A stretch of 64,000 bases of DNA, taken from Aurantiochytrium sp. KH105. Lineage: Eukaryota; Sar; Bigyra; Thraustochytrida; Thraustochytriidae. The notes beneath the pieces are model-generated. The model ran no database searches and had not been told where the DNA came from. It saw only the letters and a list, made by a program, of their open reading frames with translations. Location: contig BGKB01000059.1 of NCBI GenBank assembly GCA_003116975.1, positions 310,001 through 374,000 of the forward strand, written 5' to 3'. Below, piece by piece: positions 54,644 through 64,000 of the stretch (the first letter of the stretch is position 1; each line of letters starts with the position of its first letter). Both the position numbers and the translations under genes were made by a program.

Positions 54644-55879
54644 ATGGCAACGGCGACGGCAAGACCACGCAACGTCGGCGTCCTTAACGGCGCACGCGCC
54701 GTGTCAGCGGTGATCGTGCTCTTCCACCATATAGGAGCCCTCGACGAAGATCTATGGGACGCTCGATACCTCAAAAGACAGCGTGAAGCACGAGGTCACA
54801 TTCCCATCGGAAGCGGACGACGCATGCTCGGATCCCAGCAGCAATCCGCACTTGATGGCCAAGGCAATCCCATCGCCGAGTTCTTTCTTCATCTCATTGG
54901 TTTTGGACCTGGACACCTTGCGGTAGAAGTCTTCTTGATCCTTGCCGGCTTTGTTGCCGCGCATGAGGTCTGGTACCGCTTGGCACGAGATAATGAAAAC
55001 CTTAACGAGGATGAACGCTTTGCGCGCGCAAGTTCTGCCCTCGTTAGACGCTATCAGCGCGCCTTCCTGTCAAGATTTTGGAGGCTTGGCCTGCCTCTTC
55101 TCGCGGTACATGGCGTGCACCTCATGCTCTGGTCGCAACGACTTGCGTATGGCCCGTATTTGAGCTTTCCGCGAAGCGAGGACGTCCTCAAACCATACCG
55201 CATAGGAATGCGGGCCATATGGTCAAGTTCACTTTCTGGATCACTTTGGATTCTCGAGACGCTCTTTCTCGCGCCTTTTGTGGCCCTTGCTGCTCAACTT
55301 CCAGTCATGGGCGCTCGCGGTAGAGCTCGCCTCGCTTGGTACGCTCTAGTTATTACTTATTTATCGGGAAACCCTCGCGATAGGGAGTCCTACTCATACT
55401 TTACAGGCGTGGTCGCAGGGGCAGCCCTCGCGGATCTATACAATAACGTTGCCCTCCGCGACCGCATCCGACTCGTTTCGCTTCCAATCGCAAGCGTGCT
55501 CGTTTCTTTGCCTTGGTGGCCGGGCCCAATGTATGGTCAGCACTTTTGCCTTACCTTGTCGGCAGTGGGATTTGTGTACTTTATTCTCTATGCCCCACGC
55601 GCCTTGCAGCGCATTCTCGACAACCGACTCATGGAACGCGCCGCGCCGTATAGCTACCAGCTGTACATTTGGCATTTGCTTGTCTTTTCCTTCTTTGCCG
55701 TCAATGTCCAACCTTACGTGCCCAAGTTTATGCTCTATATTGGCGGCTTTGTCGTGAGCTTTCTCGTGGCGGTGCCTGCATATCATCTTTTGGAGATCCC
55801 GAGCGCAAAGGCGGGTGCTCTCTTCTCTCAATGGATGCTTACGAGGTCCTCGACACCCAAGACGACCTTGCCGACATGA
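54644..55879 (+). CDS. Acyltransferase-3 family membrane protein (OafA/NRF-6 type)
   Basis: 411 aa, starting MATATARPRNV. Family marks are present: LNGARAVSAVIVLFHHIG (residues about 14-31, the L.G.RA...V...HH motif with the catalytic-type His), HLAVEVFLILAGFVAAHE (second signature), SRFWRLGLPLL (conserved Arg region) and YSYQLYIWHLLVFSFFAV (the YS..LY..H motif). About ten hydrophobic helices follow the usual plan. These proteins transfer acyl (often acetyl) groups from the cytosolic side onto sugars, lipids or peptides at a membrane. Donor and acceptor here are unknown. The family is widespread in bacteria and present in fungi and animals, so the gene alone does not prove transfer. It is convergent with SLX1, with a 268-bp gap. 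Confidence 0.88.
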   Translation: MATATARPRNVGVLNGARAVSAVIVLFHHIGALDEDLWDARYLKRQREARGHIPIGSGRRMLGSQQQSALDGQGNPIAEFFLHLIGFGPGHLAVEVFLILAGFVAAHEVWYRLARDNENLNEDERFARASSALVRRYQRAFLSRFWRLGLPLLAVHGVHLMLWSQRLAYGPYLSFPRSEDVLKPYRIGMRAIWSSSLSGSLWILETLFLAPFVALAAQLPVMGARGRARLAWYALVITYLSGNPRDRESYSYFTGVVAGAALADLYNNVALRDRIRLVSLPIASVLVSLPWWPGPMYGQHFCLTLSAVGFVYFILYAPRALQRILDNRLMERAAPYSYQLYIWHLLVFSFFAVNVQPYVPKFMLYIGGFVVSFLVAVPAYHLLEIPSAKAGALFSQWMLTRSSTPKTTLPT

Positions 55880-56147
55880 CTGCAAATTCCTACCACGGAT
55901 TTTGCGCAAATCATTAGCCAAATGGACATTCGTCCTGCTCCATTGACAGGGCGCCACACATTCGGCCTTGCGTTCCGTCTGCAAGACGGTCACCGCGCTT
56001 GACGACTCGACGTTTTGAGGATTGTTTTTTCTTCCAATTGCCACGTCTGTCCTCAACGCTCAAGTGTCTTTGAGCTTGGTTGCTCCCAGGCACGACAAAA
56101 GGATACAGCAATGCCACAGAACTGCGTCTTTTCGTTGGTGCCTGGAT

Positions 56148-57215
56148 TCACGCAAGCAAAGGTGGGTCTTCACTGACTCCGATTTCGTGAGAACTGTTCG
56201 CGTTCGTACAAGCGATGACATTGGCATCATCATTCATAGCATCATATTCTTCTCCTCGCGCATCAGCGTCTTCATTTTTCTCGAGTTCATCGTCTCCTTG
56301 CGCCCCAAATACCTCTCCTTGTAACTCGAGCTGCTCTTCTTCTTCCTCCTCCTCCTCTTCTTGCTGTTCTTGCTGCACACCAGCATCTTCATCGACATGG
56401 GCAGAAGAAGCAACGGTCAACGTCTGAGTTGTCAAAATCGTGGCAGCGTTCCTAACGAGCTCGGCCCACACGAGATCTACGTCGCAAAGAGGACACGCAC
56501 CAGACTGTGGCCGCAAGACAGGGTCCGCGTCTGCCTTGGCGAATTTCGCTACGGAACGCAAAAACTCCCGCGCAAGGCAAACGGGATGCACCAAAAGCCC
56601 GCACGTTGCGTGCTGCAAGGCGGGACGACCACATACGAACGATTCTTCGCACAGCAGACAAACAAGCGCCTCAGGCGCAGTCACGAGTTCGGCTAGTGAT
56701 TGTTCGCCAGATTGTTGCTGCTGCACAAGATCACGATAGCAGGCGCCAATCTCCCGCGCCTCGACAATAATGTGTCGCGGAAGAGGAGCCTCGCCCTTGA
56801 TGACCTTGTCGAAAAACACCCAATCTTGCTCATTTCCAAAACAGACATTGAGTCCAAGGTCTTTGAAAGGCTTGCAATGTGCCAGCATCACCTTGAGCTC
56901 AATGAGCTTCCGCCGGACGCCTCCTCGACGGCCAAAACCCTTGACACGTTCGTAGGGAGCCATTTGATCTTTAGTGAGTCGACCTTTAAACGGGTTTTGC
57001 CACGCCCATTCAAAGCTCAGTCCCGAAAAGCGCGAAGGCAGGCCCATGACCACGCACACAAACCGCCATGGTCTGTAATAGCGCGTTCTTTTCGCGCCCA
57101 TGGTCAATTCCCCATTGTGCTGCCTGATTCTTCGAGTCGGGTCCGTCGTGTACCCAACATAGGTGCGTTCACCGCTCTTGTCTTGTACGGGCGTCAGCAG
57201 ATAGCAGCAGTGCAT
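56148..57215 (-). CDS. SLX1: SLX1 structure-specific endonuclease subunit
   Basis: 355 aa. The GIY-YIG nuclease fold is at residues 1-95: CYLLTPV, TYVGYTTDPTRRIRQHNGE (catalytic Arg at 28/29), RPWRFVCVVMG, and FEWAWQNP with the metal-binding Glu69. After the inter-domain helices, a C4HC3-type RING/PHD finger is complete: Cys186, 189, 195, 205, His210, Cys213, 241, 244 (CLLC...CPLC). The C-tail is acidic with a Glu run. With SLX4 the enzyme cuts Holliday junctions, flaps and replication forks in the nucleus. Both the fold and the zinc finger are intact, so it should be active. Divergent from CSE1 across 826 bp. Confidence 0.95.
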   Translation of the reverse strand: MHCCYLLTPVQDKSGERTYVGYTTDPTRRIRQHNGELTMGAKRTRYYRPWRFVCVVMGLPSRFSGLSFEWAWQNPFKGRLTKDQMAPYERVKGFGRRGGVRRKLIELKVMLAHCKPFKDLGLNVCFGNEQDWVFFDKVIKGEAPLPRHIIVEAREIGACYRDLVQQQQSGEQSLAELVTAPEALVCLLCEESFVCGRPALQHATCGLLVHPVCLAREFLRSVAKFAKADADPVLRPQSGACPLCDVDLVWAELVRNAATILTTQTLTVASSAHVDEDAGVQQEQQEEEEEEEEEQLELQGEVFGAQGDDELEKNEDADARGEEYDAMNDDANVIACTNANSSHEIGVSEDPPLLA

Positions 57216-58041
57216 CTGTGTTGCATACGTCTCGCCACAATGCGTCCAACCAGGTTGGCCCCTTGCCTTCCTTCACCTGAGCTTACTCCCTCCCAACTCT
57301 CGTCTCGCTCTTGTGCTCTCGCTCTCGCTCTCGCTCTCGCTCTCGTACTCGCTCGCGGTGCGTTGATCAATTCATGCAGACAGCCAGTCAGCTCGCTGCA
57401 GCACGCGCTCGCACGCCCAGACCTTCTCCTGCTCCTTGTCCTCCGCCGCCGCCCCCTCGGCGCTCTCCAGCCCGCTCGGCTTCGGGCTCTGCTGCTCTTT
57501 GCCACGCTGTGAACGCCATGCCGTGCCGTGCCTTGCCTCGCTTTGTCTCGCACGCCCCACCATCATGCCCTGCCATGCCATGCCACGCCCTGCCATGCCA
57601 CGCCATGCCATGCCACTCTCGCTCTGGCGCGCTCTCAGGCCCGACTCGGCGCCGGGCAGGTCGCCGCGGCGGCTGCTCGCTGCCGCTGCCGCCGCCGCCG
57701 AGGAGCGCGGAGGCCGTCGGCGTCGGCGCCGTCGTTGCGGCGCGGCTCGACGGGCGTGAAACGGACGCGGTGGTTGGACCAGCCGGCCGCAGTAACGAAG
57801 AGGCCCAGGCAGAGAGAGGCCCGGGCAGAGCGAGCCAAGCAGGCAAAGCAAGCAGGCAAGCAAACCAGTATCCACCTCGCCGAGGACGGGCGGAGCGCGA
57901 GCGCGAGCGCGGCGAGCGAGACGCGCGTCGGAGGCGCAGGCCCTGCGCGCGAAGCCGGCGAGCAGAGGGCGAGCGAGAGCGAGAGCGGGAGCGGCGGCGC
58001 GGCCCGGTGCCAGGAGGGAGAGCGGGAGCGGCCGGGAGACC
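57216..58041. promoter_or_regulatory. GC-rich divergent promoter region, SLX1 / CSE1
   Basis: 826 bp between two divergent starts. It contains a (GCTCTC)n run near 57310-57350, a CATGCCATGCCACGCC-type repeat at about 57565-57615 and a GCGAGCGAG-rich run near 57890-58020. Long overlapping frames on both strands reflect composition and are rejected. Confidence 0.5.
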
Positions 58042-60984
58042 ATGGGCGATGTGGCGACCCTGCTGGGCAACACGCTCAGCCCCGTCGCGGAGACGCGGCG
58101 GGCGGCGGAGAAGACGCTGGACCAGATGACCGCGCAGCCAGGGTTCGCGGTGAAGATGCTCGGCTTGCTGGAGGCGCAGAACGCGCCGCCCGGCGTGCAG
58201 CAGGCCGGATCCGTGTACTTCAAGAACCTCGTCAAGAGATACTGGGACGACGACCCCAACGGCGTGCTGGCGCCCGCAGAGCGCGAGCAAATCAAGAACA
58301 ACCTGCTCACGCTCATGTGCCAGGTAAACCGACAGGTCCAGGCCCAGCTCGGGGAATCCATTCGCATCATCGGCAAGAGCGACTTCCCCAACAACTGGAA
58401 GACACTCCTCCCCGACCTCACGCAAAAGCTCGGGGCGACCGAGGACTTTACAATCATCATCGGCCTTCTTGAGACGGCTAACACCCTCTTCAAGATGTTT
58501 CGCGACGAAAAGGCCTCGGACGAGCTCTTTCTCAAACTCAAGTACTGCCTCGAGGAGTTTCAAAAACCTCTTCTTGTCTTCTTCAAGAGCTGCATGGGCA
58601 TGATCGAACCCAATGGCAGCAACCCAGCCATGCTGACTAACATCTTTACGGCCCTACGTCTCCTCACGCGCATCTGGTACTCGCTCAACTGGCAAGAGCT
58701 CCCCGAGTTCTTTGAGGATCACATGACCGAGTGGATGCAAGAGTTTCACAAGCTTCTCGTCTTCGAGTCCAAGGCTCTCGAGTCCGACGACGACGAACAG
58801 CCTGGCAAAGTGGAGCTCGTGCAGCAGGCAGTCATCGAGAACCTCAAACTCTACTTTACAAAGTACGAGGAGGATTTTGCCCAGCACGTCCAGCAGTTTG
58901 CCATCACGACCTGGCATCTGCTCAACAAGACGCCCATGCTCGCGCGCTACGATGGCCTCGTCACCTCGGCGCTTCAGTTTCTTGCACAGCTCATCGGTAA
59001 CGTCAGGCAAAAACAACTCTTTGCGCAGCAAAGCACTCTGCAGGAGATTATTGAAAAGATCGTGGTCCCGAACCTCCGTCTCCGCGAATCCGACTACGAG
59101 ACCTTTGAGGACAATCCCATAGAATACATTCGCCGCGATATCGAAGGCTCGGACAGCGAGACGCGCCGGCGCATGGCCTGCGATCTCGTGCGCGCAATGT
59201 GTCGCCATTTCGACCAGGAGACCACCAAGCTTTGCGAAACTGTTGTGACCGCTCTCGTCAACGAGTACCGCTCCAACCCGTCTCAGAATTGGTACCAAAT
59301 GGACACCGCCATCACGCTCATGCTTGCCGTGGCCGTACGCCGCCATTCGCTCGTGGGCGGCGTCAGCGAGGTCAACCCCAACATCAACGTCAACGAATTT
59401 TTCTCACAGCTCATCCTGCCTGAGCTCACATCCTCCAATGTCGACTCCCAGCCCGTGGTCAAGGCGGACGTCATCAAGTTCTTTGCCACGTTCCGCAACC
59501 AAATGCCCAAGGAGATGGTCGTTCAGATCTTGCCTCAGCTCGTTGCCCTCCTCAAAGCTAGCTCTTTCGTCGTGCACACCTATGCGGCCCAGGCGATCGA
59601 CCGCATCTTCATGATCCGCGAGCAGCCGCAGGCAGGGGCTACCACCACACCTTCTTCACGCAGAAAGTTTATCTACACCGCAGAGGATCTCACTCCCGTG
59701 TTGGCACCTGCAATGACCAACCTTTTTGCCATTCTCGAGTCTTACGAGGGCGGGTTCGAGAACGAGTACGTTGCCAAGGCCGTCATGCGTATTATCACCA
59801 AGGCACAACCGGCCACTATTGCGCAGGCTACCGACGGCGTGCTCGACAAGCTCAACACTGTGTTGGGCCGCGTTTGCGCCAACCCGCAAAACCCCAAGTT
59901 CATTCACTTTCTCTTTGAGTCCATCGCTGCGCTTATCCGCAGCGCCTGCTCAGTCAACCCGCAATATGCCGAAGAGTTCGAAAAACGCCTCATGCCTCCC
60001 TTCCAGGTCGTGCTGCAGCAGGAAATTAGCGAGCTCACGCCCTATGTGTTTCAGATTCTTGCTCAGCTCCTCGAGCTGCGACCAAGCAAGATCTCTCAAG
60101 GCTACCTTTCGCTCTTTCCGCCTCTGTTGCATCCGGACAACTGGCGCAATGTCGGCAACCATCCGGCTCTCGTGCGTCTTCTTGAGGCCTACATGCGCAA
60201 AGCTGCGGCAGAGACCGTCGGCGCCAACCCCAAGCAGCTCGAGGGCATGCTCGGCATCTTTCACCTCCTTCTCTCGCAAAAGTCCACCGTTGACATCGCC
60301 TTCCGCCTGCTCATTGGCATTGTCGAGTTCCTGCCCCCAGAAGCGTACCGTGGCTACTTGCCTAAGATCTTCGAGCTTTCCTTTACGGCGCTCCGCCAGT
60401 CGAATAGCAAGGACTTTGCGCTCTCTCTCACCAACTTCATCTCAGTCATGGTCGGCAAGCACGGTGTGCAGGATGTCCAGCAGGGTATGCAGTCGCTTGG
60501 GGGGCTCAATTTCAACGACTATCTTGCCAACGTCTGGGTCCCCAGCTCCAAGGCAATCAAGGGCGTCACCGACCGAAAAGCCTGCGCCGTTGCTCTCACT
60601 CGCGTTGTCGTCGAGGCCCCGGAGCTGCGCACGCCACCTCTTTCTACATCGCTTTGGCCCAACGTTTTTGTGGCCGTGCTCCACATTTTTGAGGCTCCGG
60701 CTCCTACTGTGGATCTCGAATCGCAAGAGGAGCAGCTCGATCAGATTTCTGAAACGGGTTACGCGTCTTCGTTCTCGAAGCTTGTCCACGGACAAACCGA
60801 GATTCGTGATTCCTTCAAGGAGATCGAGAACCCCAAGCTGTTCTTTGTCAGAAAGATTGCCGAGGCCTCGCAGGCCACGCCCAATGTTTTCCCGAGCCTC
60901 ATCCAAAACGCCCTCAACGGCAAGCCAAATTTCGCAACCTGCTTCCAGAACATCACGCAGGAGGCACAGGTTAACATCGTGTAG
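58042..60984 (+). CDS. CSE1L: Exportin-2 (CSE1/CAS), importin-alpha recycling factor
   Basis: 980 aa, one exon, close to the family length (about 970). The importin-beta N-terminal HEAT region is clear: AETRRAAEKTLDQMTAQPGF, QQAGSVYFKNLVKRYW, QAQLGESIRIIGKSDFPNNW, which is the strongly conserved CSE1 block. KSCMGMIEPNG, LTRIWYSLNWQELPEFFEDH and ENLKLYFTKYEEDF continue the match, and the CAS_CSE1 C-terminal half (NFISVMVGKHG, YASSFSKLVHG, PNVFPSLIQNAL) is complete. The protein exports importin-alpha from the nucleus with RanGTP, closing the nuclear import cycle. Codons are GC3-rich, so expression is probably high. No frameshift. Confidence 0.96.
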   Translation: MGDVATLLGNTLSPVAETRRAAEKTLDQMTAQPGFAVKMLGLLEAQNAPPGVQQAGSVYFKNLVKRYWDDDPNGVLAPAEREQIKNNLLTLMCQVNRQVQAQLGESIRIIGKSDFPNNWKTLLPDLTQKLGATEDFTIIIGLLETANTLFKMFRDEKASDELFLKLKYCLEEFQKPLLVFFKSCMGMIEPNGSNPAMLTNIFTALRLLTRIWYSLNWQELPEFFEDHMTEWMQEFHKLLVFESKALESDDDEQPGKVELVQQAVIENLKLYFTKYEEDFAQHVQQFAITTWHLLNKTPMLARYDGLVTSALQFLAQLIGNVRQKQLFAQQSTLQEIIEKIVVPNLRLRESDYETFEDNPIEYIRRDIEGSDSETRRRMACDLVRAMCRHFDQETTKLCETVVTALVNEYRSNPSQNWYQMDTAITLMLAVAVRRHSLVGGVSEVNPNINVNEFFSQLILPELTSSNVDSQPVVKADVIKFFATFRNQMPKEMVVQILPQLVALLKASSFVVHTYAAQAIDRIFMIREQPQAGATTTPSSRRKFIYTAEDLTPVLAPAMTNLFAILESYEGGFENEYVAKAVMRIITKAQPATIAQATDGVLDKLNTVLGRVCANPQNPKFIHFLFESIAALIRSACSVNPQYAEEFEKRLMPPFQVVLQQEISELTPYVFQILAQLLELRPSKISQGYLSLFPPLLHPDNWRNVGNHPALVRLLEAYMRKAAAETVGANPKQLEGMLGIFHLLLSQKSTVDIAFRLLIGIVEFLPPEAYRGYLPKIFELSFTALRQSNSKDFALSLTNFISVMVGKHGVQDVQQGMQSLGGLNFNDYLANVWVPSSKAIKGVTDRKACAVALTRVVVEAPELRTPPLSTSLWPNVFVAVLHIFEAPAPTVDLESQEEQLDQISETGYASSFSKLVHGQTEIRDSFKEIENPKLFFVRKIAEASQATPNVFPSLIQNALNGKPNFATCFQNITQEAQVNIV

Positions 60985-61079
60985 TTAGTTCTATCGCGAA
61001 GAAAAAATAATCTGCTCTGCCTCGCCTAGCTACTTTCATTCTTGCAAGTTCTTTTTCGTTCTTCTCAAAACCGCGTCCT

Positions 61080-61111
<32 letters not shown>

Positions 61112-62748
61112 GAGCAACCTGGTCAGTAGTCTGGCCGGCGAGCAGGCCAAACTTGGAGATTCGTTCGGCTTTGAGGCAACTATGCATTCGGGATCAAGGC
61201 AGACCTGAACGGCAAGCTGGCTTCAGAGACTTGCCCGGCCCACCCGTCCCTCTATGATCTGTAGTCACCCTCTAAAAGTAAGTTTTCGCTGAGCAGCAAT
61301 ACCGACACGTGACGAGTCATTTGTTGCTCGTTCGACCAGAATCGACCAGGTCATTCGTCCATACCCTCAATATTCGTCATGTCAGATCATGTTCAATCTT
61401 GAGCTTGAGTCATCGCGCAGAGGACTCTCGCGTCTAACCTACAAATCCCCGAGCGGTTATTTTTAGATTTAAAGTTTCGAACGCCCAAACCTGCCCCAAA
61501 GCCGAACGAACTCCCGAACTTGGAATTTGTCGCGCCTCGGTACAGGTACATCAGAAATCGTCACCGCTGTCTCTCTCCCCCAGAGAACGAACAGCCCGCA
61601 GAAGAAACACCGAAAAAGATGTTGCATCTTCCTTCTACTTTGTGCTTGATGGTACTCAGAGAACGAATGCACCAGGGACGCTGGTGTTCTTGTCTGCACG
61701 ACAATTGCTCCCCCTCCGACACATCTTCCTTCAGCCCCGCAGGGTTATCGACTCTGACGTCTCACTCTGGCTCGCCCATCGGTCCAGGTTTTTTTCTTTT
61801 CCTTTTTGTGAAAGCCGTTGGCCACAAGAAACCAAGGAAAAACGTACTAGGCAGCCCGGATGCGGTTGATCATCTGTAAAGGTCCATCCCGAGTCAGTGT
61901 CAGCAAACGAGGGAGACGGTTTATGTCGGCAAACGAGGGAAGCGGTTTGCGAGGTCCTGGTCGGTGGTGGTTCACGTCAAAGCTTTGCTTTGAAGTGTCA
62001 TCGCTCCCCATAGCCGTTGGCGTTACGATGGGCCAAGTCCCGGTGCCCCAAGGCCCAAGTACACTATGTCTTTGTCGGAGGCTCCCACGAATTTGGTAGG
62101 CGTAGCCTGCTGTGAGCTAAGGTGGCTTAAAAAAAACGGTCCCGCTGGTGTGGGTCGTAGCAAGTTGGAGCACGGTATACCTTGTTTGAGGGAGGGGGGT
62201 TACAACCTTTACAGTCAAGCCAACGCTGGATCTCTTGCGCAAGCGCAACACGTGCGTTGCATGTTAAAGCTGAAGAGGGCAGAATGGCGCCAAGTATGCG
62301 GCTGCGCCCTACAAAAGGTCCGTCCGTTTCGCTTTTGCTCCGGATCCGGCTCGCAGAGCCAGCCACCAGAACTTCTCCTTCATTCTCTCAGCTCAGTTGG
62401 TAAGAACCTCGTTTTTGACCGAGCGCCGTCGCTTCGAAAAAGTCGAGTCGACCAAAATGATGTGTATCGTCGGTTTTGCTGCATATTTTTGAAACAGTAT
62501 GTCAAGGGAATACAAAACAAAAATTGCTCGTGCTTCGTCGATGGCGGCGCCTCGACAAACCGCAAATCACCGTCGACGAGCAACGACCCGTCTCGACTGA
62601 CATCGTTGCAACTCAGAAGAGGAAGACCAAGCTGGACAAGCTCTTTCCGGGAGGGGGGGACGGGGCGGGGGAAGGAAAGATGGGCAAAGGACGAGCACTC
62701 GAGATTGGGGAAGTGCACGCTACTGTGCGTCCAAACAGACTCTGTCGC
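60985..62748. other. Intergenic region
   Basis: 1.76 kb between CSE1 and the PstS-like gene. It has a (CTGG)n run at about 61079-61111 and a repeated GGCAAACGAGGGA block near 61900-61945. The frame of the PstS-like gene stays open some distance upstream of its proposed start. No RNA gene is supported. Confidence 0.4.
61079..61111. repeat. (CTGG)n microsatellite
   Basis: About eight TGGC units just downstream of CSE1. Confidence 0.95.
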
Positions 62749-64000
62749 ATGCTTCGACTCGATATTAGCAACCTTTCGTACATCTTCATGCTTTGCGTAG
62801 CCTTGAACCCAAAGGGTATTCTTGCAGGCCCTGTATATGCAAACGAAGAGGCCGCTGCAGATGCATGCGAAGCATTCACAGAAGCAGATGCAAATTCTCT
62901 TGGCACCTCCGGCGAAGTTCTCGTACAAGTCGCTGGAGCGACGTTCCCGGAGCGTCTCTACGAATCGGCAATGTTTGCCTATGGTTTCACGGCCAGCGAC
63001 GTGCAAATCTCATACACTGGAACGGGTAGCAGCAAGGGATTGTGCCGCATCAAGGAGTATTGCAAAGAGTGTACACACCCCTTTGAGGTTGACTTTGACG
63101 GGACAAGCAGTGGCGACGACCGCCAGCCTTCCGTGATTGACCTTGCTGGGAGCGATGCAGTCATGACGTGGGACTCATACAACGAATACAGCGACCTGGA
63201 AATGTACCCGTCCGTGGCTGGTGCGGTCGTCCCCATTTACAACTTGGAAAATGTCCCAGATCTCGTCTTAAGCACTGAAGTTCTGAGTCGCATTTTTCGA
63301 CAATGTGATTATCCCGCGACTGATGGCTGTGAGCCAGAGTCAATCGCCTATTGGAATCATAGCGACATCTTGGATCTCAATCCTGGCCGTGAAGACGCGC
63401 TGCACGAGGCGTCGCAGCAGCATGGAAAAATCAAAGTTATGGTTCGAGCTGACGGTTCGGGGACGACGGAGATCTTTCGCAGTGCACTCTCTTCGTTTGA
63501 AAAGGCGTTTGAAACCCAAGTCGGTGTCTCTTCCAAGTCGACGTGGAACGCAGTGAATCTCGAGAAGAAAGACTCAACTATGGGCCTTGTTTCATCGGTG
63601 CTTTTGACACCTGGGTCCGTCTCGTACGCAGTACTCGCAGATGCTGACGAGATGAACGCTCAGAAAGCAGGTATTTCCAAAGATGGAACTATTGTGCATG
63701 CGTCATCAGAATCTGTCAACTTTGCTGTCATGGAAAAGGGTCTTGATTTTGGCAATAATGGTGACAACTCCACAAGCATGACTGCCGATATTTTTGGTGC
63801 AAAAGGCCGTCTCGCCTGGCCTGTCGTGGGCTACACGTACTTTGTGCTGCGCAAGGACACCTTGCGAGAGGGCGCAACCTGCGCCAATCGCGAGGCCACG
63901 TTCGACTTTCTGACGTGGTTTTACACCGACACCGTCGTTGCTACCTTGGCGGAAACACTTGGTTTTGCAAGCCTTCCTTCAGAGATCAGTGCCGCCGTTC
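62749..64000 (+). CDS. Secreted PstS-like solute-binding protein, N-terminal part
   Basis: The frame is open from ATG 62749 to the window end (417 codons), so the gene is cut. ATG 62749 gives a signal-peptide-like start (ISNLSYIFMLCVALNPKG, then ILAGPVYA); an in-frame ATG at 62680 would add 23 charged residues. The body follows phosphate-binding PstS: VAGATFPERLYESAM, SYTGTGSSKGLCR, DLAGSDAVMT, PSVAGAVVPIYNL, VLSTEVLSRIF, YWNHSDILDLNP and MVRADGSGTTEIFRSALSSF, the last corresponding to the R.(D/S)GSGTT phosphate-binding loop. Several cysteines (CRIKEYCKEC, CDYPATDGC) suit an extracellular disulphide-bonded domain. In bacteria PstS feeds an ABC transporter. In this eukaryote it may be a secreted binder or the sensor part of a larger receptor whose membrane domain lies beyond the window. 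Confidence 0.8.
   Translation, partial: MLRLDISNLSYIFMLCVALNPKGILAGPVYANEEAAADACEAFTEADANSLGTSGEVLVQVAGATFPERLYESAMFAYGFTASDVQISYTGTGSSKGLCRIKEYCKECTHPFEVDFDGTSSGDDRQPSVIDLAGSDAVMTWDSYNEYSDLEMYPSVAGAVVPIYNLENVPDLVLSTEVLSRIFRQCDYPATDGCEPESIAYWNHSDILDLNPGREDALHEASQQHGKIKVMVRADGSGTTEIFRSALSSFEKAFETQVGVSSKSTWNAVNLEKKDSTMGLVSSVLLTPGSVSYAVLADADEMNAQKAGISKDGTIVHASSESVNFAVMEKGLDFGNNGDNSTSMTADIFGAKGRLAWPVVGYTYFVLRKDTLREGATCANREATFDFLTWFYTDTVVATLAETLGFASLPSEISAAV

Noticed and set aside
62385-62460. tRNA-like stretch beginning CTCTCAGCTCAGTTGGTAAG
   Set aside because: The A-box is good, but I find no convincing B-box or T-arm and the acceptor ends do not pair. At most it is a tRNA remnant.
62066-63006. 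Open frames of about 200-240 codons on both strands around the PstS-like gene start
   Set aside because: They have no recognisable motifs and overlap the PstS-like frame, whose conserved blocks are clear.

Overview
The window reads as nuclear DNA of a gene-dense, intron-poor protist, most likely a stramenopile and perhaps a thraustochytrid. The lineage call is inference. It rests on the mix of eukaryotic informational genes (PRIM2, eIF5A, exportin-2/CSE1, SLX1, Pumilio, VPS13), a plant/alga-type rhamnose-pathway enzyme, an isocitrate dehydrogenase fused to an EF-hand, a class C GPCR, a CRN-like nuclease-kinase, and long GC-rich intergenic stretches full of tetranucleotide microsatellites. Most genes are single exons. 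One LRR gene is a striking exception.

Layout. 1-16 kb: N-terminal part of a VPS13-type lipid-transfer protein (-), a SMYD-like SET protein (+), a 2360-aa four-repeat K+ channel with four cyclic-nucleotide-binding-like domains (-), ketohexokinase (+), and a secreted LRR gene built from thirteen one-repeat exons (-). 16-29 kb: Pumilio (-), a coiled-coil protein (+), eIF5A (+) and a class C GPCR (-), separated by GC-rich gene-free DNA. 31-41 kb: DNA primase large subunit (+), then eleven identical tRNA-Gly(GCC) genes, partly in head-to-head arrays, interspersed with a TIR-like/TPR protein (+) and a nuclease-like/kinase protein (-) that starts 60 nt beyond a tRNA. 41-46 kb: an LRR protein (-), a small membrane protein (-) and a UDP-4-keto-rhamnose epimerase/reductase (+). 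46-49 kb: a decayed tRNA-Gly copy and a broken coding region of unknown family. 49-64 kb: mitochondrial-type IDH with an EF-hand (-), a gene-free GC-rich island, acyltransferase-3 (+), SLX1 (-), CSE1 (+), and the start of a secreted PstS-like solute-binding protein (+) cut by the window end.

Neighbouring genes do not form an evident pathway. What the layout shows is tight convergent packing (a 7-nt gap between two stop codons), several divergent pairs sharing GC-rich promoters, and a tRNA-Gly neighbourhood that has accumulated duplications and accessory or inserted genes. The strongest candidates for something new are the four-in-one channel, the one-LRR-per-exon gene with a 302-bp two-exon period, and the tRNA-Gly cluster with its neighbouring nuclease-kinase.
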